Shown: positions 12,266-26,200 of the stretch, in pieces | How the letters are laid out: every line of letters starts with the position of its first letter | Position numbering within the stretch: position 1 is the first letter of the stretch | Assembly (NCBI GenBank): GCA_940671915.1 | Contig: CALNVZ010003432.1 | Span: forward strand, 10,969,965-11,033,964 | Source: Paracentrotus lividus | Lineage: Eukaryota > Echinodermata > Echinoidea > Camarodonta > Echinidae | Length of the DNA stretch: 64,000 bases | Reading direction: 5' to 3' | The notes under the pieces: model-generated | What the model was told of the DNA's origin: nothing | What the model saw: only the letters and a program-made list of their open reading frames with translations | The model's database searches: none | Made by a program: the position numbers and the translations under genes

Positions 12266-12412
12266 TATATCAGGACAACTATCCCCTGGACAATTACTCC
12301 CAGAACAAATACCCCCAGAGATAGGGTTATGGTTAGGCGTAGAGTTAGGGGTAGAGTTTCGGCGGGGGTAGTTGTCCGGGGGTAATTTTCCAGGGGTAGT
12401 TGTACTAGAATT
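12266..12412. mobile_element. Short foldback with GGACAACTACCCC ends
   Basis: Left arm 'ggacaactatcccctgg', right arm 'ccaggggtagttgtac'. The middle contains GGGTTATGGTTAGG, a few telomere-like TTAGGG-type units. A related element lies at 43195-43318, and a fragment near 59690-59750. Confidence 0.6.
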
Positions 12413-13352
12413 GCCTCCCATATGGGTGCTCGTATATCCAAGCGCGGCGATTTCATGTCACGACTGGAGGGACGGAAACACTAGAAAGTTAAAAATAATA
12501 CATTCAAAATTCGCATAATTCACACATTATCCAGAAACTAATTAAAATGTTTGCGAGGGCGAAGCGTGAGCCGAAAATGTTTCCTTATAATAACATTTAG
12601 CATTGTACATTTACCTCTTTATTAGCTTCACAAGCTAATCACTACATAAAAATATGTTAAGCTTTAAAAATCGAGGGGGGGGGACGATCCCCCCAGAAAA
12701 AATCGAGGGGGACACGTCCCCCCCCCCCCGGGATCGCCGCCAATGCATATATCATTGTTGTTTATTTGTAATTATTATATTACATGGAATGAGTAGGCCT
12801 CTACGCAATAAAATTGTGTTATTAAGTAATAGTAAGTAATAAAGCAATTGTGTTTTCAGTTTTCTGCTTCTTGGGTAATTAACCACATGGTATTTATAAC
12901 AAAAAACCTTTGTTTGTTTTTCTTTTGTATGTCATACCAAGTATTTCCGTTACTGAAAAGATTCTGAGCGAGGCAAACTGTTTTTAAATATCTATTATTG
13001 CACTACCTTTATTTTATACAGAGTCCCACAAAAAATAATGAAACCAAGATTTATCGATATATTTCTCATAACTTATAAAAATAGTAATTGATTTATGACC
13101 AGGCGTGGATCCAGCAATAGCTCTGACAAAGCATTTTATCGGCCTAATTGTCTCTGGACAACCATCTTACCTTCACTTCCGTTCTTAATTACTCCAAATC
13201 ACGGGTTCTATTATTTGCCCTACTCCCCCCAGACCAGTACACCACCCCCAAGCAGGAACAACACCCCCCCTCTCTCCCATCTTACTCATTTTTTCTCTTT
13301 CTCTCTCATCATCTTGCTCTATGATTGAATAAAATCGACCAATCAATCATTA
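12413..13352. other. No gene seen
   Basis: Holds a G/C homopolymer cluster at 12674-12745 that is itself partly inverted (GGGGGGACGATCCCCCC) and otherwise AT-rich DNA. Confidence 0.4.
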
Positions 13353-13371
13353 TCTCGCTCTCTCCCTCCCT

Positions 13372-13402
<31 letters not shown>

Positions 13403-13492
13403 CCTCTCTCTCATCATTGATCATTTTGTTCAATAATTGACGAATCAATCTCTCTCTTTATTCTCTCGCTCTCTCTCTGTCTCTCTTCTCCT
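13353..13492. repeat. CT-rich microsatellite
   Basis: Interrupted (CT)n and (CCCT)n tract. The phrases 'cgaccaatcaat...atc' and 'gacgaatcaatc' flank its halves, suggesting an internal duplication. Confidence 0.9.
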
Positions 13493-15396
13493 CAAGTCTA
13501 TATGAAATGAATACAGCATTCACAAGACTATTAAAATCGCATCATATTTCAATAACACGGAGTATAACAATTATTTCTGTGTAACATACACATTCATCAT
13601 ATTACATCAATATCAACATTCAAGAATTAAATTGAAGCATTACTTTACAAGAGATAAGAAAAGGGAAAAAACATAGAAATGGGGCAAGTTTTACTGTGGC
13701 ACGTTTCAAAAGGCACTTTCAACAAGTCGAATATATAAAGTCTTTTTACGCTAGCAAATTTGAAAAAGTATCTTTGTAGTAAAAACCTCTCTGTTTCTTA
13801 TGTTTTCTTAGAATAGAGCATGAACTATATAACGGTAGCTATCAAACTATAGCAAGCAAATCAACTGTGCTATATTAGGTAAAACATTCAAACACACTAC
13901 TTTGGTATTTTCATAATCTTACATTAACACATCATTAACCTGTGTAATTTGATCAGTTAAAACTGTTCTGAAGGTTTGTTAGTTTTATGGTTCTCCAAAA
14001 GTAAAATAGGCTTTATAACCTGTAAGAGAAATAAGGTTTGTGAATAAGAAAATGAAATAATGTTTTGTTTATTGGAAATGAAACATGGTTCATTAATAAA
14101 AATTTTAAAAAAGAACCATAATTAATTTTTGAATTTTTAAACCTTCAGAAAAAGGAAACTTGACTAGCGAATGTTTGGAATAACGAACAGCCCCCCTTAT
14201 GGGATGTGCATGCCACAATCACCCCAACGACAGCAACAGCAATTGAGACAATGCAGAAAACTACACAACCAACAGTGCTTAATATTAAACTAAGACTTGA
14301 GATTTTGACTTAACAAATCATTGTTTCTACAGATTACAAACTAACTATGTTAATAAAAAACCACTCTGCTAAGTAATTGACCCAGAATCTTTTTAACCCA
14401 GTTAAAAATGTAAATGAAAAAATCAACACAATAAAATAAATCTACAGCATACACCATTTTATTTTTATTTCCTACAAACTTTTACATGAGACTCACTTAA
14501 TGACATATGAACAAAGCAGTCTCATATGATGGTCAATGTTTATTCATGTAAATTAAAGAATTTATGAGCTTTCTAGATGAATTTAGAAAATCTATGACTA
14601 TATTTCAAATAACTACAAATTCCTTCTAATATATCTTCTAGATTTGGCACAGAGCTGACCTGAAAGTGAATGATTCTATACAAAGCATGTTTATTTCTTT
14701 CTTCCAAACAAGTAAATATAAGGTATGCTTTGTTTTAGTTCACACAAAAAAGCAGTTTTCCATTTCAATTTAAATGACATTTTGTATAATAACAATTCAT
14801 TTTCTCATCAGCAAAGGAGACAAGAAAAAAGCGAGAAAATGACAAATTTAGCAATTTACTTTTTTCATTTCAACATTTCTCATAATTTAGATTTGTCTCC
14901 TTATTAAAAGATTTCATTGCAAACGGAACAATGGCAAACTTTAAGGTAAGTGCATAAGATCAGACTACTTCAGTTGTGGACAGAAGCAAAATAAGTATGA
15001 AGGGTGTTTGAAAGGCCAATACAGTCCACTCCCATTATAAGGTGTTAGGGACCAAATATCTAGTTATGATTAAATCTTGTTATAATTAACACATGGGCAC
15101 CTAGATATATGTGATGCATCACATCGAAATCAGACACAAGTCACCAAGCAAATTCAGCACACTGTCGAGGAAATCAGCTAAATAATAAAAATTGTCCTAT
15201 TTGGGGGAAAATATTTTTTTGATTTTCTGAAATGTCAATGTTTCTTGTATGTTCAGTAAAAAAAATTTGAGTAGAAATGATTAGGGGAAAGCCTTCAAAA
15301 ATGGATTGTTTTATTGCAATCTTTGACTCTTTTCTGGCGACTTGTGTCTGATTTTGATATGATGAGTCACATATGTGCACATGTTTGACATTACGA

Positions 15397-15575
15397 CCGG
15401 GGTGGTGTGTCACCAATTCATTAGTAAGTTATGAATAACTTTACGAACAACTAGTGATCAGTTGTTATGCTAAATGACTGAGAATGTGAGTAGTATAACA
15501 CACAAGAACATGTTTCAGTCGTTTGTAAAGTCATTCATAACTTTGAAAACGACTTGGTGAAAAACCACCCTGGGG
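15397..15575. mobile_element. Palindromic MITE, about 180 bp
   Basis: Left end CCGGGGTGGTGTGTCACCAA, right end TTGGTGAAAAACCACCCTGG. Subterminal blocks TAAGTTATGAATAACTTTAC and GTAAAGTCATTCATAACTTT also pair. Non-coding. Confidence 0.75.
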
Positions 15576-16439
15576 AATTGCCTCATCGTAACAGGATGAA
15601 ACTGTATCTTGTTAGTGTCACTAGAGCTGCGACAACCTGACTTTACATTCATCCTGAATTACAGTTCCAATTTTACCCAATCACACAAGAGATCGAAACT
15701 TGAAATTTTGAACTCCAGAAAAGACAAAATACGAATGTTTTGATTCTTGCAAATCAAGTCCTAACAATAGAACTCATTAATAAATGTACAGATCACTCAT
15801 TAAATGTAATACAAGCTTTTTGCCACACAATTCAAAAATATATACAGCAGTCATATTTGTATAATTTTTGTACAAAAATAGTTCACTTTCTGTGTATATG
15901 TTTCCTCTTCTATGTATATATTTATATATTTATAATTGGAATGATATGACTCGATATTCAATATGCACAACTATTTATTAGCTTTCTCTGCATACATAAC
16001 TAGAATTTGCCATAAAAAACACAGCTTACACTTTCCCTAAACTAGGCTAAATACAGGTTATATATATTACAAAATAATGCCTTCATCATAATTCATTTGG
16101 ATCAAATAAGACATTACATTAGCAATGATTAATCGGCAGTTCATCAATCAACACTAGATTAATATTGCATTATCACAAAAGATTTCTTATTGTTTATTTC
16201 TTTTCAGCCTTTATCCACTGAATACTAAGCCTGAGATACATATCACAGGCCAAGGTCCGTGGAAATTGTCTAATATCAAATAAAATTTTCATCCACAGAT
16301 CGAGATTTCATAATTTAGTAGTCGTGTCACATTGTGGGTTTGACCACTTGCACAGCATTTTCATTCTTGAGACAGGTTTTTTTCCCCCATTCCTTCTCCC
16401 CACCTATTTTTAAATAGGTATTCAATAGGATGCGAATGT

Positions 16440-16880
16440 CATCGTGATTTCGTCAGCAGAGAGTCGAGCCCACGTACTGCTTTAAATTTTGGATTCACCA
16501 GCTTCGATAGTTTCAACACAAGTAGTAGGGTCTGACCAATTCACATTTGGAACAGAGAGTGGAGCCTGCGTACTGCTTTAAATTTTGAATATATATCAGC
16601 TTCGATGGTTTCAACACAAGTTGAATGTGTAGACCAATCTACATTCAGAACAGACAGTGAAGACATTTTTTAATTTGTCCAGAAAAGGAGTCCAACCAAT
16701 TCTCATTCGGCACAGACATGACCATATCTTTAACATCACCATTGAACTTCCAGGTGCTATGTCAGTGAGGTGTAAGCAACTGTTGTCATGGAAACAGACC
16801 ACGTCGAACCGGCAGCCCATGTGCTGCTTCAAACAGTTTGACTTTAACACAGTTCAGATGGTTCTAGCAATACGTCACAC
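16440..16880. repeat. Degenerate tandem array, about 100 bp period
   Basis: The phrases 'cgtactgctttaaatttt', 'cagcttcgatrgtttcaaca' and 'accaattcacattyggaaca' recur in order about three to four times with a spacing near 97-105 bp. The last copies are the most diverged (CATGTGCTGCTTCAAACAG near 16819). Lies about 280-720 bp past the SH3BP2 stop, so may be transcribed as 3' UTR. Confidence 0.65.
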
Positions 16881-17156
16881 AATTTAAAGTATCGGCCCAT
16901 GCCCAAACATAATTCTATTGTCCCCAGACAAATGGGCCTGCAGAATCTATAGAAATTAGAAATCTTGGATCCGAGCCTGTGCCCTATCCGTCTTCTGATT
17001 GTTCCTGGCCATCCATATTCAGCATAGAAACTTCCGTTTGCCCAACCTTCCTCGTCCTCGAGCTATGTCAGCGTGCTAGATGCTAGCTAGTCGCCATGGA
17101 AACTGATATCATCATCTGAGAGGTCTCAGCATCAAGATTATTTATTCATACTGCCC

Positions 17157-17279
17157 TCAACCAGTGAAAGCCTTCTGGAGATAGAGCTTACTATTTGGTA
17201 ATGCATTGGTCTTGTAGTGTTCTAATAACTTGAGGATGTTGTCAAATTTTGGCACGTGATCCAAGTGTAGATTGGAATC
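17157..17279 (-). CDS. SH3BP2: SH3BP2 last coding exon: end of SH2 domain
   Basis: Acceptor cctttcag at 17280; phase 0. Reads DSNLHLDHVPKFDN, ILKLLEHYKTNALP, NSKLYLQKAFTG and TGA. It aligns with the human end EHYHTHVLP..LLLRHPYG: the segment LLEHYKTNALPNSKLYL covers SH2 helix B and the last strand. Confidence 0.95.
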   Translation of the reverse strand, partial: DSNLHLDHVPKFDNILKLLEHYKTNALPNSKLYLQKAFTG

Positions 17280-20200
17280 CTGAAAGGAAACAAAATGAGA
17301 CAGAAAAATATAATATATGATGATTTAGGAAAAGATTGATTGAAAAAAGGAAGACAGATGTAATCAAAATAACAAGAACATAATAAAGAATGAATTGGAG
17401 TCATGTTTTTAGATATTTGTGAGAAATCATATGTCCTCATATTGTTTCAATTAACATTTAAGTCTTCCCATGCCAGATATGTTTATGTTCCCTTTATGAT
17501 TTCCAATGTAATATAGCATCAATATCTGAAAAGATCATTAAATTGAGGCAAAATAACATCTGCTATTTTTGCTTTAAGTTTAACTGCTTGTCTTGAATTC
17601 TTGTTCTGGTAAATCATTTTGTTAATGGAGTTGATTGAGGGATTCTTTTCTATTACTATGTATCCAGTGAAATAATTCAACTACGAATAATAATAACATT
17701 TTACCCAAGAATTAATTTGGTTTAAAAAAGGCAGACAAATAATAGAAAATGTGAGTGAAGGTTTGAAGAAAACCCACAAAAACCACAAAATATGAATGTT
17801 TCATCTTTTTATTTTGTGATATCACTTGCAAGCTGCTCTCTCCTATGTTGTTTGATGTAAATCCAATAAATTACCACTATTTCAGAACAATATCAATTGT
17901 GTCACTTAATATACATGCCTCCATCCTCCAAGTACCAAGAAAAAAGACCAATCTATACCGAGTGAGTCAGAAAAAAACTAGACACCTAAAAAACGGCAAT
18001 AAAAAGAAAACCAATTAACGAACCCCAAATTATTATACATATTCTGAAAGAGTAACTCTTCCCGCATCTTTTGGTACCAAAATAACTTAAGCAAGGGTGT
18101 TGTTACAGTTATCGAGCAGATTCTGTGTAAAAATGAGATTGATTCATCAAGTAATCCATGAATGAACACACATCAAACAGTAAATTGTCACTGACAGACC
18201 TCAAAAGGCCTTTTGAAAAGTGTTTATTTTGTCTTTGACATGAGCTCACTCATGCCTGACTCTACAGATCTATCTCATTTTCACAAAAAATGTACTTAAT
18301 ATGTGTAACAACACCCCTGCCAAGTTATTAAGCACAACACATTTTCGTTAAAAAGTTATGCTATTTTATTCAGGATGGAGTTGCTTTTTTATAGCTTTTT
18401 GTTGTTTTGATTTACTTCCACTTTTGCACAATTCGAAATTTACATGTTCGCAAACAAAGTGCCGTGTTCATCCAAGCGTTCAGATATAACACACAAAATT
18501 GGAACCAAAAGATGCTGGAAGAGTTACTCTTTTGGAATATGCACAATAATTTGGGGTTTATAAATTGATTTTCTTTTTATTGACATTTATCTCGGTGTCT
18601 AGTGTTTTCTGACTCACTGGGTAGAATTTAAATACACAACCTACAGGAGAGCAATTCGCAAGTGACGCTACAAAATCAAAACTTTAAACATTCATAACTT
18701 CTATATTATTTGGTCTTGTTCTTCTCCTTCTCGTGTCCTTTCTCTCATTTTTCTGTTTGATTGTATCATCAAACATGATTGTTTGTATCATGTTTGTTTC
18801 TTCAAGGTTTCTACAAGGAATGACAGTCTGAAACTGAAACTGGAAGATTATATTCAAAGTTTCACTCATATTTTGGTTTTATCTTTCTGCTATCTTCAAA
18901 ACCAATTAGTTTCCAGGGTAAACTTCCCCTTTAACAATATTCCTTATCTGGGCAAGAATGATATAAAAGATATATTAATATCAAAAAGAGATATTTACCT
19001 GATCTTGGAATATCTTGTAATGTTTGCATCTTGAGTTCTGACTGTCCCATACCATAAGAACCTAAACAATGAAAAAAAAAATCAGTAAAAACACATATCC
19101 AATCCTGTACGTAGAATATTTCATCGCTTTCCAGCAGAAAGGCTGTTAAGGTATTCATGTTTTATGTTCCAAAGAGGCAATAAATACAAATATAACTCTA
19201 ATCAGTAAAAACACATATCCATTCTAATTCACTGAATATTTCTTTGCCTTCCCGCAGAAAGGCAGTTAACATATTCATATTTTATGTTCCCAGAGAAAGG
19301 CCATTAAAGCCAGTACAAACTAGCAGCCTTGTATAGCACCACCTCAAGTCCTCAACTACTCGATTCAGCCCCAATTCCTAACCCACAATGCAACATCCTG
19401 AGTATTGTAGTCTTATAATTCAGGCCGACTTTAATGAAAATACACTTTTTCACTACTCAATGAATTCACATCATGATAATTATGTTGCCAAGTATCAAAA
19501 CACATACTTTTCCCCTCAAAACATTTTAGTTTCCCAATACAACTTAAATTGTAGGTTATTTTATACACCGCTTTGTTCTCAAAAGGTGTACTTTAAGACT
19601 AGCTATTTATGACACACAGTCAACGAGAGTGTTGCTCAGTTCGCTCTCGCTTTAATAGGCTTACAAGAATCACTCTAATTAGACAGTTTTCAGAGTTCCT
19701 GCTTTACAGTGTGATTAGCAACACAGGATTCTTTACATGTTCTATCCCCAAAATATTAAAATAAGACCAAAAAATCTGTGAAAAACCTTTGAACTCAACT
19801 GTCTTAATTGCATTTTGTGTGGCAGAAGGTGAAGGTGACGATTTGGTATCTACAGCCCATATTCATTGCTTCCAAGCATTCAAAAACTCTTTGCCCCACA
19901 AAGTGTAGATGAGCTACTTAAACAATAGCAAAACATATTAAAAAGTCTATTTGAGCCAATATGTGTAACAGTTTGTAGGGAAATAATGACAGAAATTGGA
20001 AGAGAATCAACCTGTAAATATCTGTCTATGATTATTGCTGATCTGCACTCATAGTACGAAAAAGATGGGCAAATAAAGTATTTCAGGTTGATTGAAATTT
20101 TTTTATAAATAAGAAAGTAAAAATAAATACACACCTGTCCATGCTCTGAGCCTAGTCTCACCAAGTACATCCCATCATGGCGATACTTCCGTAAAAGACT

Positions 20201-23200
20201 GCAAGAAGGAAAGGGAAAAAACAGCAATTGTGATAATCCACATTACTATTTGAATGAAGGGTTTTAAGTAAACTAGAAAAAATATTAATTTGGTAACATA
20301 ATTAATTTGATAAGAGCAAACAAAAAAAAAAAAAAAAAAAANNNNNNNNNNNNNNNNNNNNNAAAAAAAAAAAAAAAAAAAACAATTGTGAGAATTCACA
20401 TTATCATTTAAATGAAGAGTTATGGTTCTCAAGTATGGTTGTCACAAATCATGTTCATTTATAGGTGAAACAAAGACACATACTGATACATCATTGTCTA
20501 AAAATTTTAATCATACAAGGTTTGTATCAGTGCAATAAACGGTCTACAAGAGGGTTAAGATCTTGAATTAGTGAACCATCTACTGCAATCGTACTACACG
20601 TTGATAGTCAAAACCATCATCCCAAAGGATTATTAGATGCTTTTATAGTAAAAATTTCATCTAAACATCATTATATTTTGTCAGTGATTGAGAGTCAGCT
20701 ATTGCTGTCTTGTCTCTTTCATCACTACTCAACAAATACGATATCGATGGAGCCAAAACATGAGGGCGTTGCTAAATCCACGTAAGGTGGATATCGATGG
20801 TGTCACTACATAGTGCTAACTATGTAGAGGGCGGTAGATCTTACCTCTCGGTGTAAACCTTGTCTGAGGATTGTATTGATGCAGTCTCAGGAAGTAGCAC
20901 CAAAGGGGGCGGTCCTCCTGATGGTTTGGGCTAGGAAAAATTTTGATTTAAAGTAAGGGATTTATTATCATTTCATCATTGCCTGAACTGAAAAAGATTT
21001 ACAGCATTAAACATATAAACAATAGAAATAAACATTTTTTGCCAAAACATGGAAACAGACTAAAAGAGAGTGAGGCAAGAAGAAGAAAAGAGTATTAACA
21101 TGTTTCATAAAGGGTCTCTACAATACACAAATTATGAATTCCAAAAATTTGTGAATCAAATATGTATATAAAACAGGAATTTTAAATATGTGTAGGTACA
21201 TGTACATGTGATAAGTTGAAATTTTGATATATGTTAAAATCTGTGTATTGCCATACAAATTGGCAGTGAAAATACTCTTAAATATATTCAACATCATCTT
21301 TGTTGATTAATTGCTGACAACTTTAATACTTTTTAAAAGTATTTAGTATTTAACAAAAGAAAATATAGAGTTGCCAATTTGCACAAAAAATATTGATCAA
21401 ATAAGCCCTTAAGTAATTCCTGTCATGAGTTAAAGAGGAATATATCCTTACCTTGACAGGAGGTTTTGGTGTAATCTTGGGCTTTGGTCTCGTAGCTGGC
21501 TTGTTAGCATCTGAAGGCTTGGCTGATACTACTGGCTTCAGTACTGGCTGCAAATTCAAATAAAACAAATCCTCACAATGATTGATATTTCATCCCAATT
21601 TCCTTATTAATCTAGACCTCTAAAACAGTAAAGATCAAATTTGAGATGATGCTTTTCACATTGAGAGATCATTAAACATGTTCAATCTTTTCTAAATTCA
21701 ACGTAGCATGCTCAAACACGCAGCCATGTGTTATACAAGCTCATTGATTTTTTTTTCACTCACCTCCTGCTCAACATACCATATTTTTGAAACAGAATAT
21801 TCAATTTTGAAAAGTACATTATACATGTATGTACCCTCTCCTGTAGATCTTCAATAATGATTGCCAAATTGAATTTGATTGTATTAAAAAGGAAAACTGT
21901 GACTCCTTTATGTCACTGCCCCTTAACACCAGTAATTTGTAATTTTTAACCCTATGACCTTTGACATTTGACCTGATTACTCCAAAGAACCAATCAGATT
22001 GTCTTCCTGTAGCTTGAAGATTCATATTCATACCTCAAATGGTTTTTGAAATATAACAAGGCCATAATGACTGCAATTTTGAAAGTTTACCTCTGTACCC
22101 TTGACCTTTGATCTACTTCCTCCCAAATCTATTCAGATTATCTTCATAGATGGTGATAAATACTATCATCATGTTAGAAGTTCTTATCACAAGAAGTCCT
22201 TGATAAACTTGAAAGCAGGACATATGAGACAGATGGACGAATAGACAAACGGACAACCCCAAACATGATCCCTCATCTTTGATGGTGGTCTTTGATGGTG
22301 GAAGTGTCAAAACTTTGCTTACATGTACCTCCGGAACACGAAATCTTTCTTGGATCGGCTTCCTGAAACTGTTTCCCTCGGGCCCTCTCCTGCAAATAGA
22401 GGATAATTACAATATAACAATTAACAAAATAGTCATTTAGCAAGACATCCTTCTTCATTTGCCACTCTTCATAATAGAGGAAATATGAACCTACAATGTT
22501 TTGTCGCTAGTTACTTCAGCTGATCAGCTTTAACCAAGGCAATAATGCAAAAATCATAAAGGGCATGTGAACAGATGTTATGAAAAATGTGCTATACAAA
22601 CACCTGGTTATTATTATTAGTTGCTTTGAGCTATTAATAGTTTAAGAGCTATAGGTTTTTCTAAGTTTATTATAATCTTGCTGGTTCATACAACAGTATG
22701 CTAAATATTTCATTAGTTATTTTAGCCTGTTTCTCTTGATTCACACTTCCATTACACAAGCTCATTACTGACTTTAACAATGTGAAGCAAGAGTGCATGA
22801 GACAAAAACTTCTCTCCAATCCTCGCTCACCTTAACGTTGGTTTATCTTCTTCCATCCCCTCATCAATGGAGGGCTGCCTGGTGGTCAATCTCTTACTGC
22901 TTGGATCTCTCCTTTTCCTGTTGTCCAGTTCCTGCTGAAGACTCTTACCAAGAGGTATACCCATCTGCTTAGGGGTGCCGGGCGTCGGCGGTAACGGCCT
23001 GCTCGGTGACTGGGCCTCCATTTCGGGTGTGATGTAATCCTCGTCAAAATCTACAAGATTGAAGAAACATCATCAGAATGTGAAGAGGAAATCGCATGAT
23101 ATCAAATGTGGATTGAACATTTGTGAAAAGCATTCAAAATTCCTCCCTATGATTGGAATAAGAAATAACCAGCTATCTGCAAGACTTTGGTAACCTTTAA

Positions 23201-26200
23201 CTTTGAATAGATACTTTCATAATAATCGTGTACGCTGTTCCTGACCAGGTAAATATCTCTGTGCACCTTGTCAAATTATAAATTCTTTTGAAATGGAGAG
23301 TAGAAATTGGTTAGAAAATTTAACTCTTGGAAGTTCATTCCAAGTTATTTCTGGGTCAACTTTCCTCCAAAATCCAGGAAAACATCATATAAGACAGGAA
23401 AAGAGCAGGAAACAAGAAATACATTAATCTTTTCAACAGGAACCTTAGTGTGGGCATCAAGGTAGGGTAAATCGAGGAGGAGTTTTGTTGATCTCACAGA
23501 AAAACGTGGTGAAATTAAAATATCAGATAGAGCAAATGTACATGCTCAGAGAGTTGCTTCATTTCTATCAATATTTCCAAACTGTCTAGTTCTACTTTGA
23601 CACAGTATCATCAAGAACCATGAAAGCATGCATGATGATGAAAAAACTTCCAAGACAAATGCAAATCCTGTCAAGTTAAGACACTAATTAGTAATTGAAA
23701 GTAGTTAAATAGCATGCATAATGAATTGACAATGACCTTCTTTGCAGCTACAATGGAGCATACCTTGAGCAAACGGACTGAACTATTAAAAACATAATTA
23801 TGATGTGAATGATGAACATGATTTATAAAAATCCATGGAATTATTAAAAACAGGCCTATGGATGAAATGGAATGATTAAAAATAAGAAACATCATGCCTC
23901 TTCTGGCATTTTTAATCAAAGTCACATCAATCCAATTTAAGAATTCATTTAGAGTGCTCCTTCAATGTCTGCAACAGAGTGTTGTTCATCTGGAGGCACA
24001 GTTGTTCAGATGACCTATGAGAACATCAAATCAATAAAGAAATTGTTATGTACACGTGGCCTCTTGTACTGGTTCATCTGTACATCAGTTTGGATGCATG
24101 CAAGACATCCAAACTAGACCTGCAGATATAAAGAATATGAGGATTAGAACTTTCATGAAACAGACTCAGGCAGGATTCCGCAAGACCACATGAAACGGTC
24201 CGTCCACTACACTACCAGTAAAACTATCAAGCGTGCATGTGCCCAAGGATCCGTCCATTCAGAGGGCTTGAACCCTAGACTCACTGTGGATCTTAAGTGG
24301 TTCTGGACAGCGCGGTCTACTACTAGGTGAGCCTGGGGCTGAGTTGGTGGTGAGCTTATGTCTGGGCGTGGTCGAACCCCTGACTGATCCCGTAGATGAG
24401 CAGGAGGAGGAGGATGAGGAGGAGGAGGATGAGGAAGAGGAGCTTTCATTTTGTTGCTTTGTTGGATCGGAGTGAGTTCGAGAACCAAGACCTACTTTAA
24501 TATGGAAAAGAGGAGAAAAGGACAAGAGACTTATAACTGCAGTACAAAGGTATTTTGATATTCACGAAACTGATGAAACTGATGGAACTAATGATAAAAA
24601 TTAGAAAGTATTCAAAGATGTTACAACAGAAGGAGCTAAACGAAATACAGAAACGTTTTGCCACAACACAGCCACAAATCTGATAAAGAAACAAAAGAAA
24701 AGGGTTGAAAATGAAGTACAGACACGTTTTGTCACAACACAACAACTACAACGCTGAAAGTAAGAGAAATTGCCTCTGAATAACAGGATAAACTAAGAGT
24801 AAACAAAACCACAAACTACTTCAACGATGAGTTGAGACATTTATGATACCATGCATTTCAATGGTCAACAACTTCTGACAACATACATGTACAGTATATA
24901 CATTGGAAAAGATAACAAGATTATTTAGCAAGAGAGGTGAAAAGGTACATTTACCATATCTACATACGATATTTGTACACATGAAAAGAAAGATACATGT
25001 ATACCATTAGGATATTGGTTTTCAACAAGAGATACAGATTTTTGTGACTAAATCTTTCCTCTTATTTCTCCAGAGAGCAGAATGGACAAAGGATACAAAA
25101 AAAAAAAAGAATTAATAAATAAATTATGTATACTTTCAACATTGATAAACATTGAGGAGATTTTTATTGGTAATGATGTTTACAACATCAAGATTATCTT
25201 CAACATTATCCCTTGCTTCGAACCATTCCAATATCTGATACTGTATTCGCTGTTATTTTCGCTCGATTAATTTTTCGCGCTTAGAGGCCTCAAAACATAT
25301 TTGCGGTTTCTTAAATTCGCGCCGCATTCACGTACGAACGCAATTGAACCCATTCAAAGCATGCATAAGAAAGTATGCTCATATATTCGCGTTTTTAAAT
25401 TCGCGCCTTACGAAATCCACAAAAATTAATGTACCGCGAATATTTCAACGATAACAGTAAAGTCATCTTTACTTTTTGATAAAAGCTCATTCTAGGAAAA
25501 ATTCTACTTGTCTCTACTTGAAAGAGCTAACTCATCTATGGTATGTGACAAAGAATATCCCCCTTTTTGTGATCGTTATCATGCAATCCATTGCTTTATT
25601 CACCCTGACAGGACATATTTTTTTCATTTTCCCTACGAGATATTGGCCAGTTCTCTTTGAAAAAATTGAATCAAAATGAAACTTTTTGAATATGTAATTT
25701 TGTTACCTATTACCTATGTCATAAATGGTATGTGTTTCTGAAATCATGGTCTAAGTATATACAAAAAGATTGGGGTTATAAAGTGATCTGGTATTTGGTG
25801 TGCAGGGATCCACATACAAACATGTTATGTTAAGTTATTGGTTTTACATGTAGTAGCCAAACAAGGTTATTTCTGTCACTTCTGGCTCACAGGGAAGACA
25901 TTATTTCTTTTTTTCATACCTAATATTTAAAGTTTATGTTTTGAAAAATCCTTTTATTCAAAAAGTTTTTTTAAGTATTCTGCCAAGTCATTGTGTAAGG
26001 GAATCATATTATTAAAAAAAAGATAGTTATGTCACCCCCAAAGGGTCAGAGGTATCTTCACATATGTTGTTAAACCTGCTGGAACGAGACAATACTTTGT
26101 TTTAACAACATCCCTTATAGCTAAGTGAAGATATCCTATAGTCTATCCATAATATCCCACTAGAAGACAACGACAGATTAAGTGGATAGTGCTCATAAAT

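Larger units (their letters stand above)
13493..17156 (-). other. SH3BP2: 3' flank or long 3' UTR of the SH3BP2 gene
   Basis: Follows the minus-strand SH3BP2 stop codon directly. AT-rich, with few dispersed repeats compared with the rest of the window, and containing one MITE (15397-15575) and one degenerate tandem array (16440-16880). Minus-strand AATAAA signals occur at 17141-17146 (only 11 bp past the stop, probably too close) and again near 15970; the true cleavage site cannot be told. Confidence 0.4.

Noticed and set aside
24207-24488. Minus-strand frame with Pro/His runs over the serine exon
   Set aside because: Out of phase with both neighbouring SH3BP2 exons; the serine frame keeps phase exactly.
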